Source of the DNA: Halobacteriales archaeon QS_4_70_19
GTDB lineage: Archaea; Halobacteriota; Halobacteria; Halobacteriales; Haloarculaceae
Length of the DNA: 64,000 nucleotides
Reading direction: 5' to 3'
Assembly (NCBI GenBank): GCA_003020985.1
Contig: PXRM01000017.1
Span: 1 to 64,000 of the forward strand
Shown here one piece after another: positions 53,160 through 61,297 of this stretch. Positions within the stretch are counted from its first letter, which is position 1. The number at the start of each line of letters is the position of its first letter. Under the pieces are notes generated by a model. That model worked only from the letters and a program-made list of their open reading frames with translations. It searched no databases and was not told the origin of the DNA. Both the position numbers and the translations under genes were made by a program.

Positions 53160-53496
53160 GCGTGCGTTCTTGCGGGCACGTGTTCCCGAGAGATGGCGCA
53201 CCGCCGAGATCACCCCCTTCGGTCACTCTGTACGGGATACCGGACGAGCACTGCACACCCGTCCGGTGGAATCGCCCGCTGGATGACCCTTCCGTATCCA
53301 GCACCGAGTGAACGGGGTGATGCTCGTGGAGGAGCGGCCCCCGGTCCGCCCTCACCCCTCCCCTACCTGTGTCAGGTCGTGTGAACGGAACGTGGACGGC
53401 TATAGAACTGAAATGAATACGCGGTAGTTACAAAAATTGGCGAACAGGAATTTTACAACAGATTTTCTATACTTCTGCGCGGAGAAGAGAGTCGTT
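53160..53496. other. intergenic region after mfnA
   Basis: A 337-base gap. The proximal half is GC-rich without a supported ORF. The last 100 bases are AT-rich and contain several T/A tracts (CAAAAATTGG, GAATTTTACAAC) that, read from either side, could terminate the convergent mfnA and aldo/keto reductase transcripts. Nothing else seen. Confidence 0.4.
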
Positions 53497-54606
53497 TCAG
53501 TCTCCAGCCGCGCTCGACAGCACGCCGGCGTCGCGCAGGTCCTCGCCGCCGACGCTCGTCCGGAGGTCCTCGGCGCTCATGCCGTCGTCCTCGGTGGCGC
53601 CGAAGTTCTCGGCGTAGAGCTCCTCGACGCGCTGCAGTTCCGCGTCCGAGAGCGGGGGCGTGTCGGGGGCGGCGGCCCACTCGTCGATGTCCGCGGCGGT
53701 GCGGAACGTCGGCGTCACGGTGGCCATCTCGTCGAACGAGAGGAGCCACTGGATGGCGGCCTGGCCGAGCGTCCGCTCGCCGCCGTTCCCGGACTGCGTC
53801 CGGGAGCTCGACGAGGTTCCCTCGTCGGCGCGTTCGAGGAACCGGACGTTCTCGATCTTCTCCCAGCCGGCCTCGTACCACGCGGTGGGGCGGTGGCCGC
53901 GGTGGTCGCCCTCCGCCAGTTCCGTCTCGGGCGTGACCTGCTCGTTGAGCAGGCCCGAGGAGTGCGGGACCCGCGCCATCAGGCTCGTGCTGGCGTTCTC
54001 GGCGCGGATGGTCTCCAGGAAGTGCCGGCCGGGCGTCTGCTCGAACACGTTGAACACGGTCTGGACGACGTCGAACTCGTGGGCGACGGCGGCGTCACCC
54101 TCCGCGAGCCAGCCGATGGAGGGGCCCAGCGCCCAGCCGACGGCCTCGACGCGGCCCCGCTCGCGCTGCCGGTCGAGCCACTCCAGCACGTCCGCGTCCA
54201 CCTCGTCGGCGTTGGCGTTGTGGAGCTGGAGGAGTTCGACGTGGTCCGTGCCGAGCCGGTCGAGCGACTTCTCGAACGCCTCGTCGAGGTAGTCCACGTG
54301 CAGCTCCTTCGGGAGTTCCCCGTGGCCGGCCTGGGGGTTGTCGTAGAAGTCGTAGCCGACCTTCGTCCCGAGGACGACCTCGTCGCGGTGCTCCGCGAGC
54401 GCCCGCCCGAGGAGGCGCTCGGAGTCGCCGTGGCCGTACACGTCGCTCGTGTCGAAGTAGGTCACGCCCCGGTCGAGCGCGTGCTGGACCATCTCGACGG
54501 CCTGTTCCTCCGTCCGGTCCCCCCACCAGTCCGTACCGACGACCCACGCGCCGAAGCCGACCTCGCTGACCTCGACGCCGGAGTCGCCGAGTTCTCGGTG
54601 TTGCAT
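53497..54606 (-). CDS. aldo/keto reductase
   Basis: A 369-residue NADPH-dependent reductase with an AKR TIM barrel. Start MQHRELGDSGVEV. The catalytic tetrad is visible: Asp and Tyr in FDTSDVYGHGDSER, Lys in VVLGTKVGYD, His in VELLQLHNANA. The NADP site segment near the end reads TVTPTFRTAADIDEWA. The C-terminal region is extended and acidic. Substrate unknown; the family handles aldehydes, sugars and steroids. Confidence 0.9.
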   Translation of the reverse strand: MQHRELGDSGVEVSEVGFGAWVVGTDWWGDRTEEQAVEMVQHALDRGVTYFDTSDVYGHGDSERLLGRALAEHRDEVVLGTKVGYDFYDNPQAGHGELPKELHVDYLDEAFEKSLDRLGTDHVELLQLHNANADEVDADVLEWLDRQRERGRVEAVGWALGPSIGWLAEGDAAVAHEFDVVQTVFNVFEQTPGRHFLETIRAENASTSLMARVPHSSGLLNEQVTPETELAEGDHRGHRPTAWYEAGWEKIENVRFLERADEGTSSSSRTQSGNGGERTLGQAAIQWLLSFDEMATVTPTFRTAADIDEWAAAPDTPPLSDAELQRVEELYAENFGATEDDGMSAEDLRTSVGGEDLRDAGVLSSAAGD

Positions 54607-54746
54607 ACGTTCCACTCGGGAGCGGGCGCACTTAGCGGATGCGGTCATTCCCGGCGAGCGGGACCCGCCCCCCGGCGTGTCGCCGCAGCGCGGTTACACC
54701 CACGTAACGGCAACCCATATGACGCCACGCCATCTACCGGGTGGGT

Positions 54747-55682
54747 ATGACGAAACGACACGTCCGTCTGCCGGTGGAGGCCGAGGAGGGCCTGCAGGCG
54801 TTCCTGGAGGACGTGGACCGGCGGCTGGGCGACCCCGACGAGGACACCTGCGAGGTGGTCACGGAGATGCTGGTCGACCTGTTCGGCGACCGCGACGCCT
54901 ACGACCGCTGGCAGGCCGGCGAGGAGGTCTCCCCCGCCGAGCGCGTCCGGCTCCAGGGGTACGACCCCTGCAACGCCACCCTCGAGTCGGAGTACTACGC
55001 CGAGAAGGACGAGGACACCTTCCAGGAGTCGAAGTACCTCCAGTGGCTCTGGCGCCAGTTCGACGCCACCCCGATGGCCGACAACGTGGAGTTCGCGCTC
55101 CGCTTCCGGCGGATGCTCGCCGATCACCTGTTCGCCGACTGCGGGGAGAACTGCCGCTTCTTCAAGGGCATCTCGATGACCTACGGCCACAACATCGAGG
55201 TGGGGGACAACGTCGTCATCCACGACGACGTCCACCTCGACGACCGTGGCACGCTCACCATCGGCGACCACGTCTCCATCAGCGACGGCGTCCACATCTA
55301 CAGCCACGACCACGACATCGTCGACCAGACCCGGGTGACGAACTTCCACACCATCATCGAGGACGATGTCCGCCTCACCTACGACGCGGTGGTCCAGGCG
55401 GGCAGCAAGGTGGGCGAGAACGCCGTCGTCGGCTCCCGGGCGGTCGTCAAGGACGACATCCCGGCCCACCACATCGCCGTCGGGACGCCCGCCAAGAGCG
55501 TGAAGATCAAGCCCGGCTGGGAGTCCGTCGCCGACCCGGTCGACGCGGAGCACGGGTCCGGGAAGGCCGACCGCGAGATCCCCTACGACCTGCCCGACGA
55601 CCTGGAGCAGTTCGACGAGTTCCAGCGCGACCTCCAGCCGCCGGACCGCCCCGACGCCGACGCGACGGCGGACGACGACTGA
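54747..55682 (+). CDS. hexapeptide-repeat acyltransferase (LbetaH)
   Basis: A 311-residue protein whose central third is a left-handed beta-helix of hexapeptide turns: NIEVGDNVVIHDDVHLDDRG, LTIGDHVSISDGVHIYSHD, VVQAGSKVGENAVVGSRAVV, closing AVGTPAKSVKIKPGW. The HDHDIVD motif with nearby His matches sugar O-acetyltransferases (LacA/Maa group). An N-terminal helical region of about 110 residues is unlike the short maltose O-acetyltransferase leader. Start MTKRHVRLP is chosen; CCCATATG, 29 nt upstream, is TATA-like. Likely acyl-CoA donor and a sugar or lipid acceptor. Confidence 0.87.
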   Translation: MTKRHVRLPVEAEEGLQAFLEDVDRRLGDPDEDTCEVVTEMLVDLFGDRDAYDRWQAGEEVSPAERVRLQGYDPCNATLESEYYAEKDEDTFQESKYLQWLWRQFDATPMADNVEFALRFRRMLADHLFADCGENCRFFKGISMTYGHNIEVGDNVVIHDDVHLDDRGTLTIGDHVSISDGVHIYSHDHDIVDQTRVTNFHTIIEDDVRLTYDAVVQAGSKVGENAVVGSRAVVKDDIPAHHIAVGTPAKSVKIKPGWESVADPVDAEHGSGKADREIPYDLPDDLEQFDEFQRDLQPPDRPDADATADDD

Positions 55683-55737
55683 CGGCCCCCTCCTCCGGCT
55701 CCACTCACTCTCGTCTCAGTCCGTCTGTGGTGGGGTC

Positions 55738-57093
55738 TCAGCCGCTCGTGAACCAGCCCTCGCGGTACCCCTCCCGGAGGAGCGCGACCCCGGCGACGAG
55801 GCCGACCAGGCCCGTGAGGACCTCGCCGACCCCGACCCAGGGCGGGAAGACGAAGCCGAGCCACGAGTCGACCGTCGCGAGCGGGCCACTGTTCGAGGAG
55901 CGGCCCTCCAGCTCGCCGCCGGCGGGGACGTCGTCCGGCTCCTCGGCGAGCGGGTCGTCCGAGGGGCCCAGCCGGTCGGCCTCGTAGACGATGCCCTGGC
56001 GGTCGGCCAGCGAGTACGACCAGACGACGCTCCCGTTGGGGCCGACCTCGATGACGCGGAAGTTGCGCGAGTCGGTCACGAGCGTGTTCCCGTTGGGCAG
56101 CCGGTCGGCGTCGCGGGGCCACGCCAGCTTCGCCCCCGAGCCGGTGCCGTCGTACTCCCAGACGACGGAGCCGTTGCTGGTGTGGACCTCGACGACGCGG
56201 TCGTTCTCGGAGTCCGCGACCAGCAGCGTGTCGTGGCGCTCCAGCCGGTTGGGGTTGTGCTGCTCGTCCATCACCTCGTGGCGCGTCGGCGCGCCGACGA
56301 CGCCGACGATCTCACCCGAGGGACGTTCGACCTCGATGGTGACATCGAAGTTGCGGATTGACATCTGGAAGTTGCCGTTCCCCAGCCGGTCGACGTCGTT
56401 CATGTGGGTCCAGTCGCTCTCCGGGCCGCTCCGGCGGAACGCGTCCTGCTCGTCCTCGGGCAGCGGCGCGACGTACTCCTCCCAGAACGGCGTGCCCGGG
56501 GTGAGGTGGTCGGTCGCGTTCCACTGCCAGGTCACCTCGCCGGACTGGTCGACGGTGAACGTCCGGTCGTTGCCCATGTCGATGATGACCGTCTCGCCGT
56601 TCGCCAGCCGGTCGGCGTCGTGGACCTCGTGGTGGGTCGGGAAGGCGTCGTACCAGGAGTGCTCCCAGACGACCTCGTTCGTGTCGGGGTCCACCTCGAC
56701 GACGCGGTTCAGGATGCAGCCGTTCTGTCCTGCCGGGCGCTCACCGCTGTAGTAGCGGTCCGGACAGCGGACGTTCTCGGCCTTCGGGTTCTGGCCGAAC
56801 GAGACGAGCACGTTCCCGCTGTCCAGCGCCTCGGCGTCGAACACCCAGGCGTTGGGCGGGTCGTACGTCCAGGTCCGGGTGCCGTTCCGGTCGACGGTGA
56901 ACGCCTGGCCGTTGTCCTCGTCGAACCAGCCGTACGCCTGCACGCTGATGAGCGTCTCACCGGGGTAGGCACCCTCGCCGCCCTGCGGGGCGTCGACACT
57001 GCCGGACGACGGGGGTGCCGTGGCGGCCTGCCCGACGAGCAGGGCCACCGAGAGGAGGAGAACGACCGCGGGAACCGCGAGACGGCGATTCAT
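55738..57093 (-). CDS. arylsulfotransferase (ASST)-like membrane-anchored beta-propeller protein 2
   Basis: A 451-residue paralogue of the gene at 47081-48502. N-terminal signal/anchor RLAVPAVVLLLSVALLVGQAA, then propeller blades with HHEVHDADRLANGETVIIDMG, WTHMNDVDRLGNGNFQMSIRNFD, DEQHNPNRLERHDTLLVADSENDRVVEVH and WPRDADRLPNGNTLVTDS, and a C-terminal hydrophobic helix (VGVGEVLTGLVGLVAGVALL). Start MNRRLAVPAVV is chosen. Two cysteines (NVRCPDRYY and GQNGCILN) are specific to this copy and could form a disulfide. Confidence 0.83.
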   Translation of the reverse strand: MNRRLAVPAVVLLLSVALLVGQAATAPPSSGSVDAPQGGEGAYPGETLISVQAYGWFDEDNGQAFTVDRNGTRTWTYDPPNAWVFDAEALDSGNVLVSFGQNPKAENVRCPDRYYSGERPAGQNGCILNRVVEVDPDTNEVVWEHSWYDAFPTHHEVHDADRLANGETVIIDMGNDRTFTVDQSGEVTWQWNATDHLTPGTPFWEEYVAPLPEDEQDAFRRSGPESDWTHMNDVDRLGNGNFQMSIRNFDVTIEVERPSGEIVGVVGAPTRHEVMDEQHNPNRLERHDTLLVADSENDRVVEVHTSNGSVVWEYDGTGSGAKLAWPRDADRLPNGNTLVTDSRNFRVIEVGPNGSVVWSYSLADRQGIVYEADRLGPSDDPLAEEPDDVPAGGELEGRSSNSGPLATVDSWLGFVFPPWVGVGEVLTGLVGLVAGVALLREGYREGWFTSG

Positions 57094-57225
57094 ACACGCC
57101 GAGTACGCGTCCCCGCGCATATGCGTGACGGTCGGGTAGTCCCGGAACTCCGGCGAACCGTGGTGTCCGGTGTCGAGAGGGTCTGGACCGTCCCGCGGGG
57201 CCTCCCTCCGACGATGACCGGCCGG

Positions 57226-57456
57226 TCACCCCATCGCGACGTAGGTGTGGGTGTCCTCGACGCCGTCGATGTTCTGGATGGCGTCCGCGGAGATGGTCTT
57301 GACGTCCGCCGGCGAGTCGACGTCCAGCTTCACGATGAGGTCGACGTCGCCAGCGACGACCGCCGCGTCGACGACGCCGCCGATGGCCTCGATCTCCCGG
57401 AGCAGGCGGTCGGCCTCGCCGGTGTGGGCCTTCACCATCACGTAGGCGCGCACCAT
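57226..57456 (-). CDS. Lrp/AsnC-type ligand-binding (RAM) domain protein
   Basis: A 76-residue protein made only of the Lrp/AsnC effector domain: VRAYVMVKAHTGEADRLLREIEAIGGVVDAAVVAGDVDLIVKLD and DAIQNIDGVEDTHTYVAMG. There is no HTH, so it probably forms oligomers that sense amino acids and acts on a partner. Its start (ATG 57456; a GTG at 57462 would overlap) is two bases after the TrkA-N gene stop, suggesting a coupled operon. Confidence 0.85.
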   Translation of the reverse strand: MVRAYVMVKAHTGEADRLLREIEAIGGVVDAAVVAGDVDLIVKLDVDSPADVKTISADAIQNIDGVEDTHTYVAMG

Positions 57457-57458
57457 CG

Positions 57459-58151
57459 TCACTCACCCCCGGCCGCCGTGGCCATCGGCGCCTTGTCGCC
57501 CCCGACGATGAGCTGCCGGACGTCGCCCAGTACGTCGAACCCGGCGATGACGACGAGGCGGTCGCCCTCTTCGAGGGACTGGTCGGCGTCGGGGATCTCG
57601 ACCGGGCTCCCGGCCTTCCCGAACGCGAGCAGCCGCGCGTTCGCGGGCATCTCCAGCTCCGACAGCGTGTACCCCCGCATCGGCGACTCCTCGGTCACGG
57701 TCAGCTCCACGAGCTGGACCTCCTGGGCCACGTCCGCGATGGCGCGGCTGTTCCCGCCCAGCAGCGCGTTCTTCGCCAGGACCGCCCCCAGCCGCTCCGG
57801 GTAGACGACCTCGTCCACGTCGCTGGCGTACTTCCGGATGACGTACTCGCGGTAGTCGTCGTCGGCCCGGAGGACCGTCCGGCAGCCGTGGTGGTCGGCG
57901 ATCATACAGGCGGTGAAGTTGACGACCAGATCGGGCGTGAGAGCCGCGAGCCCGTCGAACTCCTCCAGATCGAGATCGAGCAGTACCTCCTCGCGGGAGC
58001 CGTCCCCCTCGACGACGGCGAACCCCTCCTCGCGGAGGCGTTCGACCTTCGTTCGGTCCGGCTCGACGATGACCACGTCGTGGCCCTCCTCGCGGAGCAC
58101 CCGCGCCGTCCGCATCCCGACGCGACCGGCTCCGACGATAACGAATCGCAT
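57459..58151 (-). CDS. TrkA-N/TrkA-C potassium-channel regulatory protein
   Basis: A 230-residue KTN/RCK protein. Start MRFVIVGAGRVGMRTARVL. The N-terminal Rossmann RCK domain has GAGRVG (nucleotide loop), VIVEPDRTKVERL, EEGFAVVEGDGSREEVL and ALTPDLVVNF; then comes a TrkA-C domain (LVELTVTEESPMRGYTLSELEMPANARLLAF and QSLEEGDRLVVIAG). No transmembrane segment, so it is the cytoplasmic regulator of a K+ transporter encoded elsewhere. Coupled with the AsnC-domain gene. Confidence 0.88.
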   Translation of the reverse strand: MRFVIVGAGRVGMRTARVLREEGHDVVIVEPDRTKVERLREEGFAVVEGDGSREEVLLDLDLEEFDGLAALTPDLVVNFTACMIADHHGCRTVLRADDDYREYVIRKYASDVDEVVYPERLGAVLAKNALLGGNSRAIADVAQEVQLVELTVTEESPMRGYTLSELEMPANARLLAFGKAGSPVEIPDADQSLEEGDRLVVIAGFDVLGDVRQLIVGGDKAPMATAAGGE

Positions 58152-58410
58152 ACCCGGTCGTTTGCCGGCCGGTGGCAAGTAGCTTTCTCCGGGACGGGAC
58201 TGGTGGTGACGGCGCGGCGCCCGTCGCCGTGCCGCCTGCGACTCCGCCCCGCCGGGCACGGACGGGCAGCAGCGGGGTCCGCTGCCCGCCGAACCGGTCC
58301 GGCGCGCCGCCGACGCCCGGACGGTGCGTGGGGGGAGGTGATCGGGATGGAGCGTCGGGCTTCAGGCTGCGGATATCTATCCAAATACGATTACTATCGA
58401 GAAAAAGCTG

Positions 58411-58532
58411 ACATATATCTTTAGATAGCGTGGTAGTAGATGAAAGTAGCTATCTATGGGGGTACTGGTGCCGGTGTCAGCCCGGCAGCAGCGCCCGGAC
58501 GGACGGCGGGATCCCCTTCGCGGTCAAGATGA
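58411..58532 (+). pseudogene. truncated Rossmann-like gene start with TATA box and inverted repeat
   Basis: A TATA-like CATATATCT (58411-58419) lies about 25 nt before an ATG (58440) that opens a 30-codon frame beginning MKVAIYGGTGAGVS. That is the N-terminal strand and glycine loop of an NAD(P)-binding fold (as in F420-reductase or NmrA-type proteins), but the frame stops 17 codons later. The 8-bp inverted repeat TAGATAGC/GCTATCTA (58422-58429, 58449-58456) straddles the start. Interpreted as an intact promoter in front of a truncated gene; a sensory leader peptide is the alternative. Confidence 0.35.
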
Positions 58533-58612
58533 TGATGATGATTCTGATCGCCCTCGTGCTCCTGGGTGTCGTCATCGTCGTGGACGTGCTCCACTTCCTC
58601 GGCGCGTTCTGA
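58529..58612 (+). CDS. micro-protein with one hydrophobic helix (27 aa)
   Basis: The frame from ATG 58529 encodes MMMMILIALVLLGVVIVVDV and a short end. The four consecutive ATGs make the exact start unclear. It is entirely hydrophobic except one Asp and His. No homology is known to me; it could equally be chance. Listed because the region is otherwise empty and hydrophobic micro-proteins of this type exist. Confidence 0.3.
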   Translation: MMMMILIALVLLGVVIVVDVLHFLGAF

Positions 58613-58716
58613 GCGCCCTCGGATGTTCTCCATTCGGTGTCGTGTGATGGTCCGAGATGGGGTTCGATGGTATCATACCGGTACCCTTTTGCCCCGGGAG
58701 CCGCTAGCAAGGGGTA

Positions 58717-59037
58717 ATGATAGAGCGACTCGTCGACCAGGTGGAGAAGGAGTCCCGCGACCTCCAGGTTCTGCAGGCCGTCATCGACCATCATCCGATC
58801 GGTATCGTCCGTGTCTCGAAGGAAACCGGCATCCCGGAGCACAAGGTGCGCTACTCGCTGCGGATGCTGGAGAACGACGGGCTCGTCGACCCGACCCAGC
58901 AGGGTGCCGTCCCCGCCGACGACATCGAGGAGCGCGTCGCGGAGATCAACGACGGCCTGGACGAACTGGCCGAGCGCGTCCGCGCGCTCGCTAGCGAGAC
59001 CGACGACGTCTCCGCGCCGCCCGAACACGAGGCCTGA
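58717..59037 (+). CDS. winged-helix DNA-binding protein (106 aa)
   Basis: A 106-residue protein with an HTH near its middle: LQAVIDHHPIGIVRVSKETGIPEHKVRYSLRMLENDGLV, a wHTH of the MarR/ArsR-like or PadR-like kind, followed by an acidic coiled-coil-like tail (AEINDGLDELAERVRALA). TATA-like CCCTTTT is about 29 nt upstream. Small size suggests a dimeric repressor. Targets unknown. Confidence 0.78.
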   Translation: MIERLVDQVEKESRDLQVLQAVIDHHPIGIVRVSKETGIPEHKVRYSLRMLENDGLVDPTQQGAVPADDIEERVAEINDGLDELAERVRALASETDDVSAPPEHEA

Positions 59038-59110
59038 CCCGGACGCTTCCTCCCGGCTCACCCCACCCGTGACCGTCAGGTTCAGGCGCGTCGCGCGCCT
59101 ACCGACGACC

Positions 59111-59422
59111 ATGCCGATTCCTTCGGGCGCCGACCACGACGTGGAGCTCCCCGGGTGGGCCCGCCTACTCGTGGTCCTCGCGGTCGGCGTCGCGATCTCC
59201 GGGCTCGCCGACTTCGCACTGTCCAGTGCCGGCTACGCCACCCTCGGCACGTTCGCCTGGGCCGTCGGCTACGCCGGGACCGTGATCATCGTCTGGCTGG
59301 TCTGGGGACAGAAGCTCGAACTCGTCGGCGACACGGGCATCGGACACGACGCCACCCCCGAGGAGAACGCGCACGCCGACGACCACCCCGCCGACGACGG
59401 CGACCGCCCGGACTCGTACTGA
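59111..59422 (+). CDS. two-span membrane protein (103 aa)
   Basis: A 103-residue protein starting MPIPSGADHDVEL. Two hydrophobic spans are visible (LLVVLAVGVAISGLADFAL, AWAVGYAGTVIIVWLVWG) and the tail is rich in His/Asp/Glu (ENAHADDHPADDGDR), perhaps binding metal. No family recognised. It lies 73 bases after the wHTH gene on the same strand. Confidence 0.68.
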   Translation: MPIPSGADHDVELPGWARLLVVLAVGVAISGLADFALSSAGYATLGTFAWAVGYAGTVIIVWLVWGQKLELVGDTGIGHDATPEENAHADDHPADDGDRPDSY

Positions 59423-59890
59423 GCAGCTCCCCCTCGCCGTGGTCCTGGCGAGGTGATTCTCCGACGGTGAGAACGCAGTCGCCGACAGATGCCGCTGACG
59501 GGGTGAAAACGGAATGGGGTGGGGGGTGGGGGGAATGCACGGTCCGCAACTGCGGACCCGGTCCGGCGTATCCCGCGTCGGTACATAAAACGGCTCGAAC
59601 GTTGCACTGTCTTGCCCTCTCTTGCATCGCCCGGAGCCCGGGCGGTCCCGTCCCTCCGGGGCTCACTACTCTTCATCGTACCACGCCCGTGTGTCGCCGA
59701 GCGGCGCGTTCGTGCCTCGGGAGCGCTCGCGGCCCCGGCGCGCAGCGGGGAACTTCTCGGCGGACTGCTGTCGCTACCGACGGTGGAAACGGAAGGGGGG
59801 GGGGGGGTGGGGATTCGCCCGACAAGTCGGGCAACCGGGGAGAAGAGGGCTGATCATTTAAATAAAGTGGCCAAATGCGCAGGGTCGTCC
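59423..59890. other. convergent intergenic region with long G-tracts
   Basis: 468 bases without a gene between two convergent transcripts. It holds GGGG-T-GGGGGG-T-GGGGGG at 59516-59533 and a 13-base G run at 59795-59807 followed by T and GGGG. Both could form G-quadruplexes on the plus strand. A short AT-rich patch (CATTTAAATAAAG, about 59855) precedes the KaiC-like gene end. Confidence 0.65.
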
Positions 59891-60610
59891 CTACCGTGTC
59901 GCCGGACCGTCCAGCCACTCCTCGACGGCCACGTCGTAGTCGACAGGTGTCCACGATTCCGACTCCGAGTCGGCGTCCACACTGATCTCCAGCCGGTCGT
60001 CATCGGATCGGACCCGGACGTGACGGTCGCAGAAATGGCTCAGTGCCGCCACTGTCCCGGGCGCCACGCGGCTGGAATCGACCACGAACACGCCCAGGTC
60101 GTCGGTCGCGATGATCCGACCCGTGAGGAGGTGGACGAACCGGGTCACCTCCCGGTGCGGGGCGTCGGCCAACAGTGACGAGAGCGAGAGCAGGCCGATG
60201 CGGACGCCAGTCGGCTCCCGCGCCGCGAGTTTCTCGTAGAGGAGCGAGAACTCGATCTCGATCGCCGCCAGGTCGCCCGGGCCGTCGATCGGGTCCCCGT
60301 GCGTCGTGAACCGTTCCTCCTCGTGGTCGTCCGTCCCAGTACAGTCGACGATTCCGAGCATCGACCGGGTGACGGGCCACGGTGAGTCGTCGAGTCGCTG
60401 GAGCAGCGCTCGCCCGCTGATATCGGCGGACAGGAGCAGGACGCACTCGCGTCTGCCGGCCGACGCCAGCAGGTTCAGCGCCACCTCGTGCGCACCACCC
60501 CCCGATGGCCCACTGACCAGGAGGTTCGTCCCCGGGGCCGCCTGACTGACGGGGAGGCCGGGCGGGAACCCGTAGGCTGCGTGGCCCTCCTCGTCGGAGT
60601 CCGGCCTCAT
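59891..60610 (-). CDS. KaiC/RadA-like (DUF7504-type) protein with degenerate P-loop
   Basis: A 239-residue RecA-fold protein starting MRPDSDEEGHAAYGF. The Walker A position reads SGPSGGGAHEVAL (33-45): the expected lysine after GxxGxG is replaced, so ATP binding is probably lost or altered. Other fold parts are present: ECVLLLSADISGRALLQRL, GIVDCTGT, LLSLSSLLADAPHREVTRFVHLLTG and LGVFVVDSSRV. I recall haloarchaeal HTR-like proteins of this size (DUF7504). A structural or signalling partner role is inferred. Confidence 0.72.
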   Translation of the reverse strand: MRPDSDEEGHAAYGFPPGLPVSQAAPGTNLLVSGPSGGGAHEVALNLLASAGRRECVLLLSADISGRALLQRLDDSPWPVTRSMLGIVDCTGTDDHEEERFTTHGDPIDGPGDLAAIEIEFSLLYEKLAAREPTGVRIGLLSLSSLLADAPHREVTRFVHLLTGRIIATDDLGVFVVDSSRVAPGTVAALSHFCDRHVRVRSDDDRLEISVDADSESESWTPVDYDVAVEEWLDGPATR

Positions 60611-61192
60611 GCTCGGCCCCTGTCGCCGCCGGACCGGTACTTCCCGTGCCGTCGGCCGTCCCGTTCGGACCGCTGGCTTCCCCGGCCGATGGACCCCTCG
60701 GGGCCGACACACCGAACCGTCGCCTCGTCCATGCGGTGGTCAAGAGAGAACTCCCGCATAAATATTGTCATGGACGATATGAAAGTATATCCGTGCGGTG
60801 CGCTCTCAAGCACGACGGCCCAGCCAGCTACCGCGGCTAGCGTACTGATCCACAGCCTCCCCCGTGGCGTGGGCAGGTCCCTTTGACACGCTCGAAGAGG
60901 AGTCCCCGGAGAGGGGAATCCCGTTGCCAGTGTGGTCACTCGTTCCCGTAGCGATCGCGGCAGGCGGCCACGCCCGATCGCTACACGTGGACGAGGCGGG
61001 GTCAGGCACTTAATCGAAATCACTACCAGCCGGAGAGGTCCAGTGTCGTCGCGACCGGGCCCTCACCCGGTGACGCTCGCGGCTACACCGCTGAGGACTC
61101 GTTCTGCTCGTCCTCGCGGATCCGCCTCCGAGGTCGAGAACGGAGCCGACGAGACACGGCTGTGCCGTGGCCCGTGCTCCCGAACGAGGTAC
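60611..61192. other. intergenic region upstream of the KaiC-like gene
   Basis: 582 bases with no supported coding sequence. An AT-rich block at about 60760-60795 (AAATATTGTCATGG, GAAAGTATATCC) is the only promoter-like segment and would face the minus-strand KaiC-like gene or an unseen plus transcript. The remainder up to the tRNA-Pro gene is GC-rich and shows nothing I can name. Confidence 0.4.
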
Positions 61193-61262
61193 GGGACCGC
61201 CGAGAATTGAACTCGGGTCCTACGGACCCCATCCGCAGAGGATACCACTACCCCACGGTCCC
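61193..61262 (-). tRNA. tRNA-Pro(GGG)
   Basis: Minus strand begins GGGACCG and ends CGGTCCC, pairing seven acceptor bases. The D-arm (GGGTAGTGGTATCC) is short, the anticodon stem-loop is TGCGG-ATGGGGT-CCGTA giving anticodon GGG (Pro), and the T-arm is CCGAG-TTCAATT-CTCGG. Length 70 without CCA, no intron. It lies 36 bases upstream of the divergent MscS-like gene. Confidence 0.95.
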
Positions 61263-61297
61263 TTGCAATCCGGCGAACGGCGGTCCGGGTAAAGAGG

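Noticed and set aside
58430-58612. 60-codon ORF starting GTG 58430
   Set aside because: The start lies only about 15 nt from the TATA element, and the first 30 codons look unlike protein; only the 27-residue hydrophobic part is kept, with low confidence.
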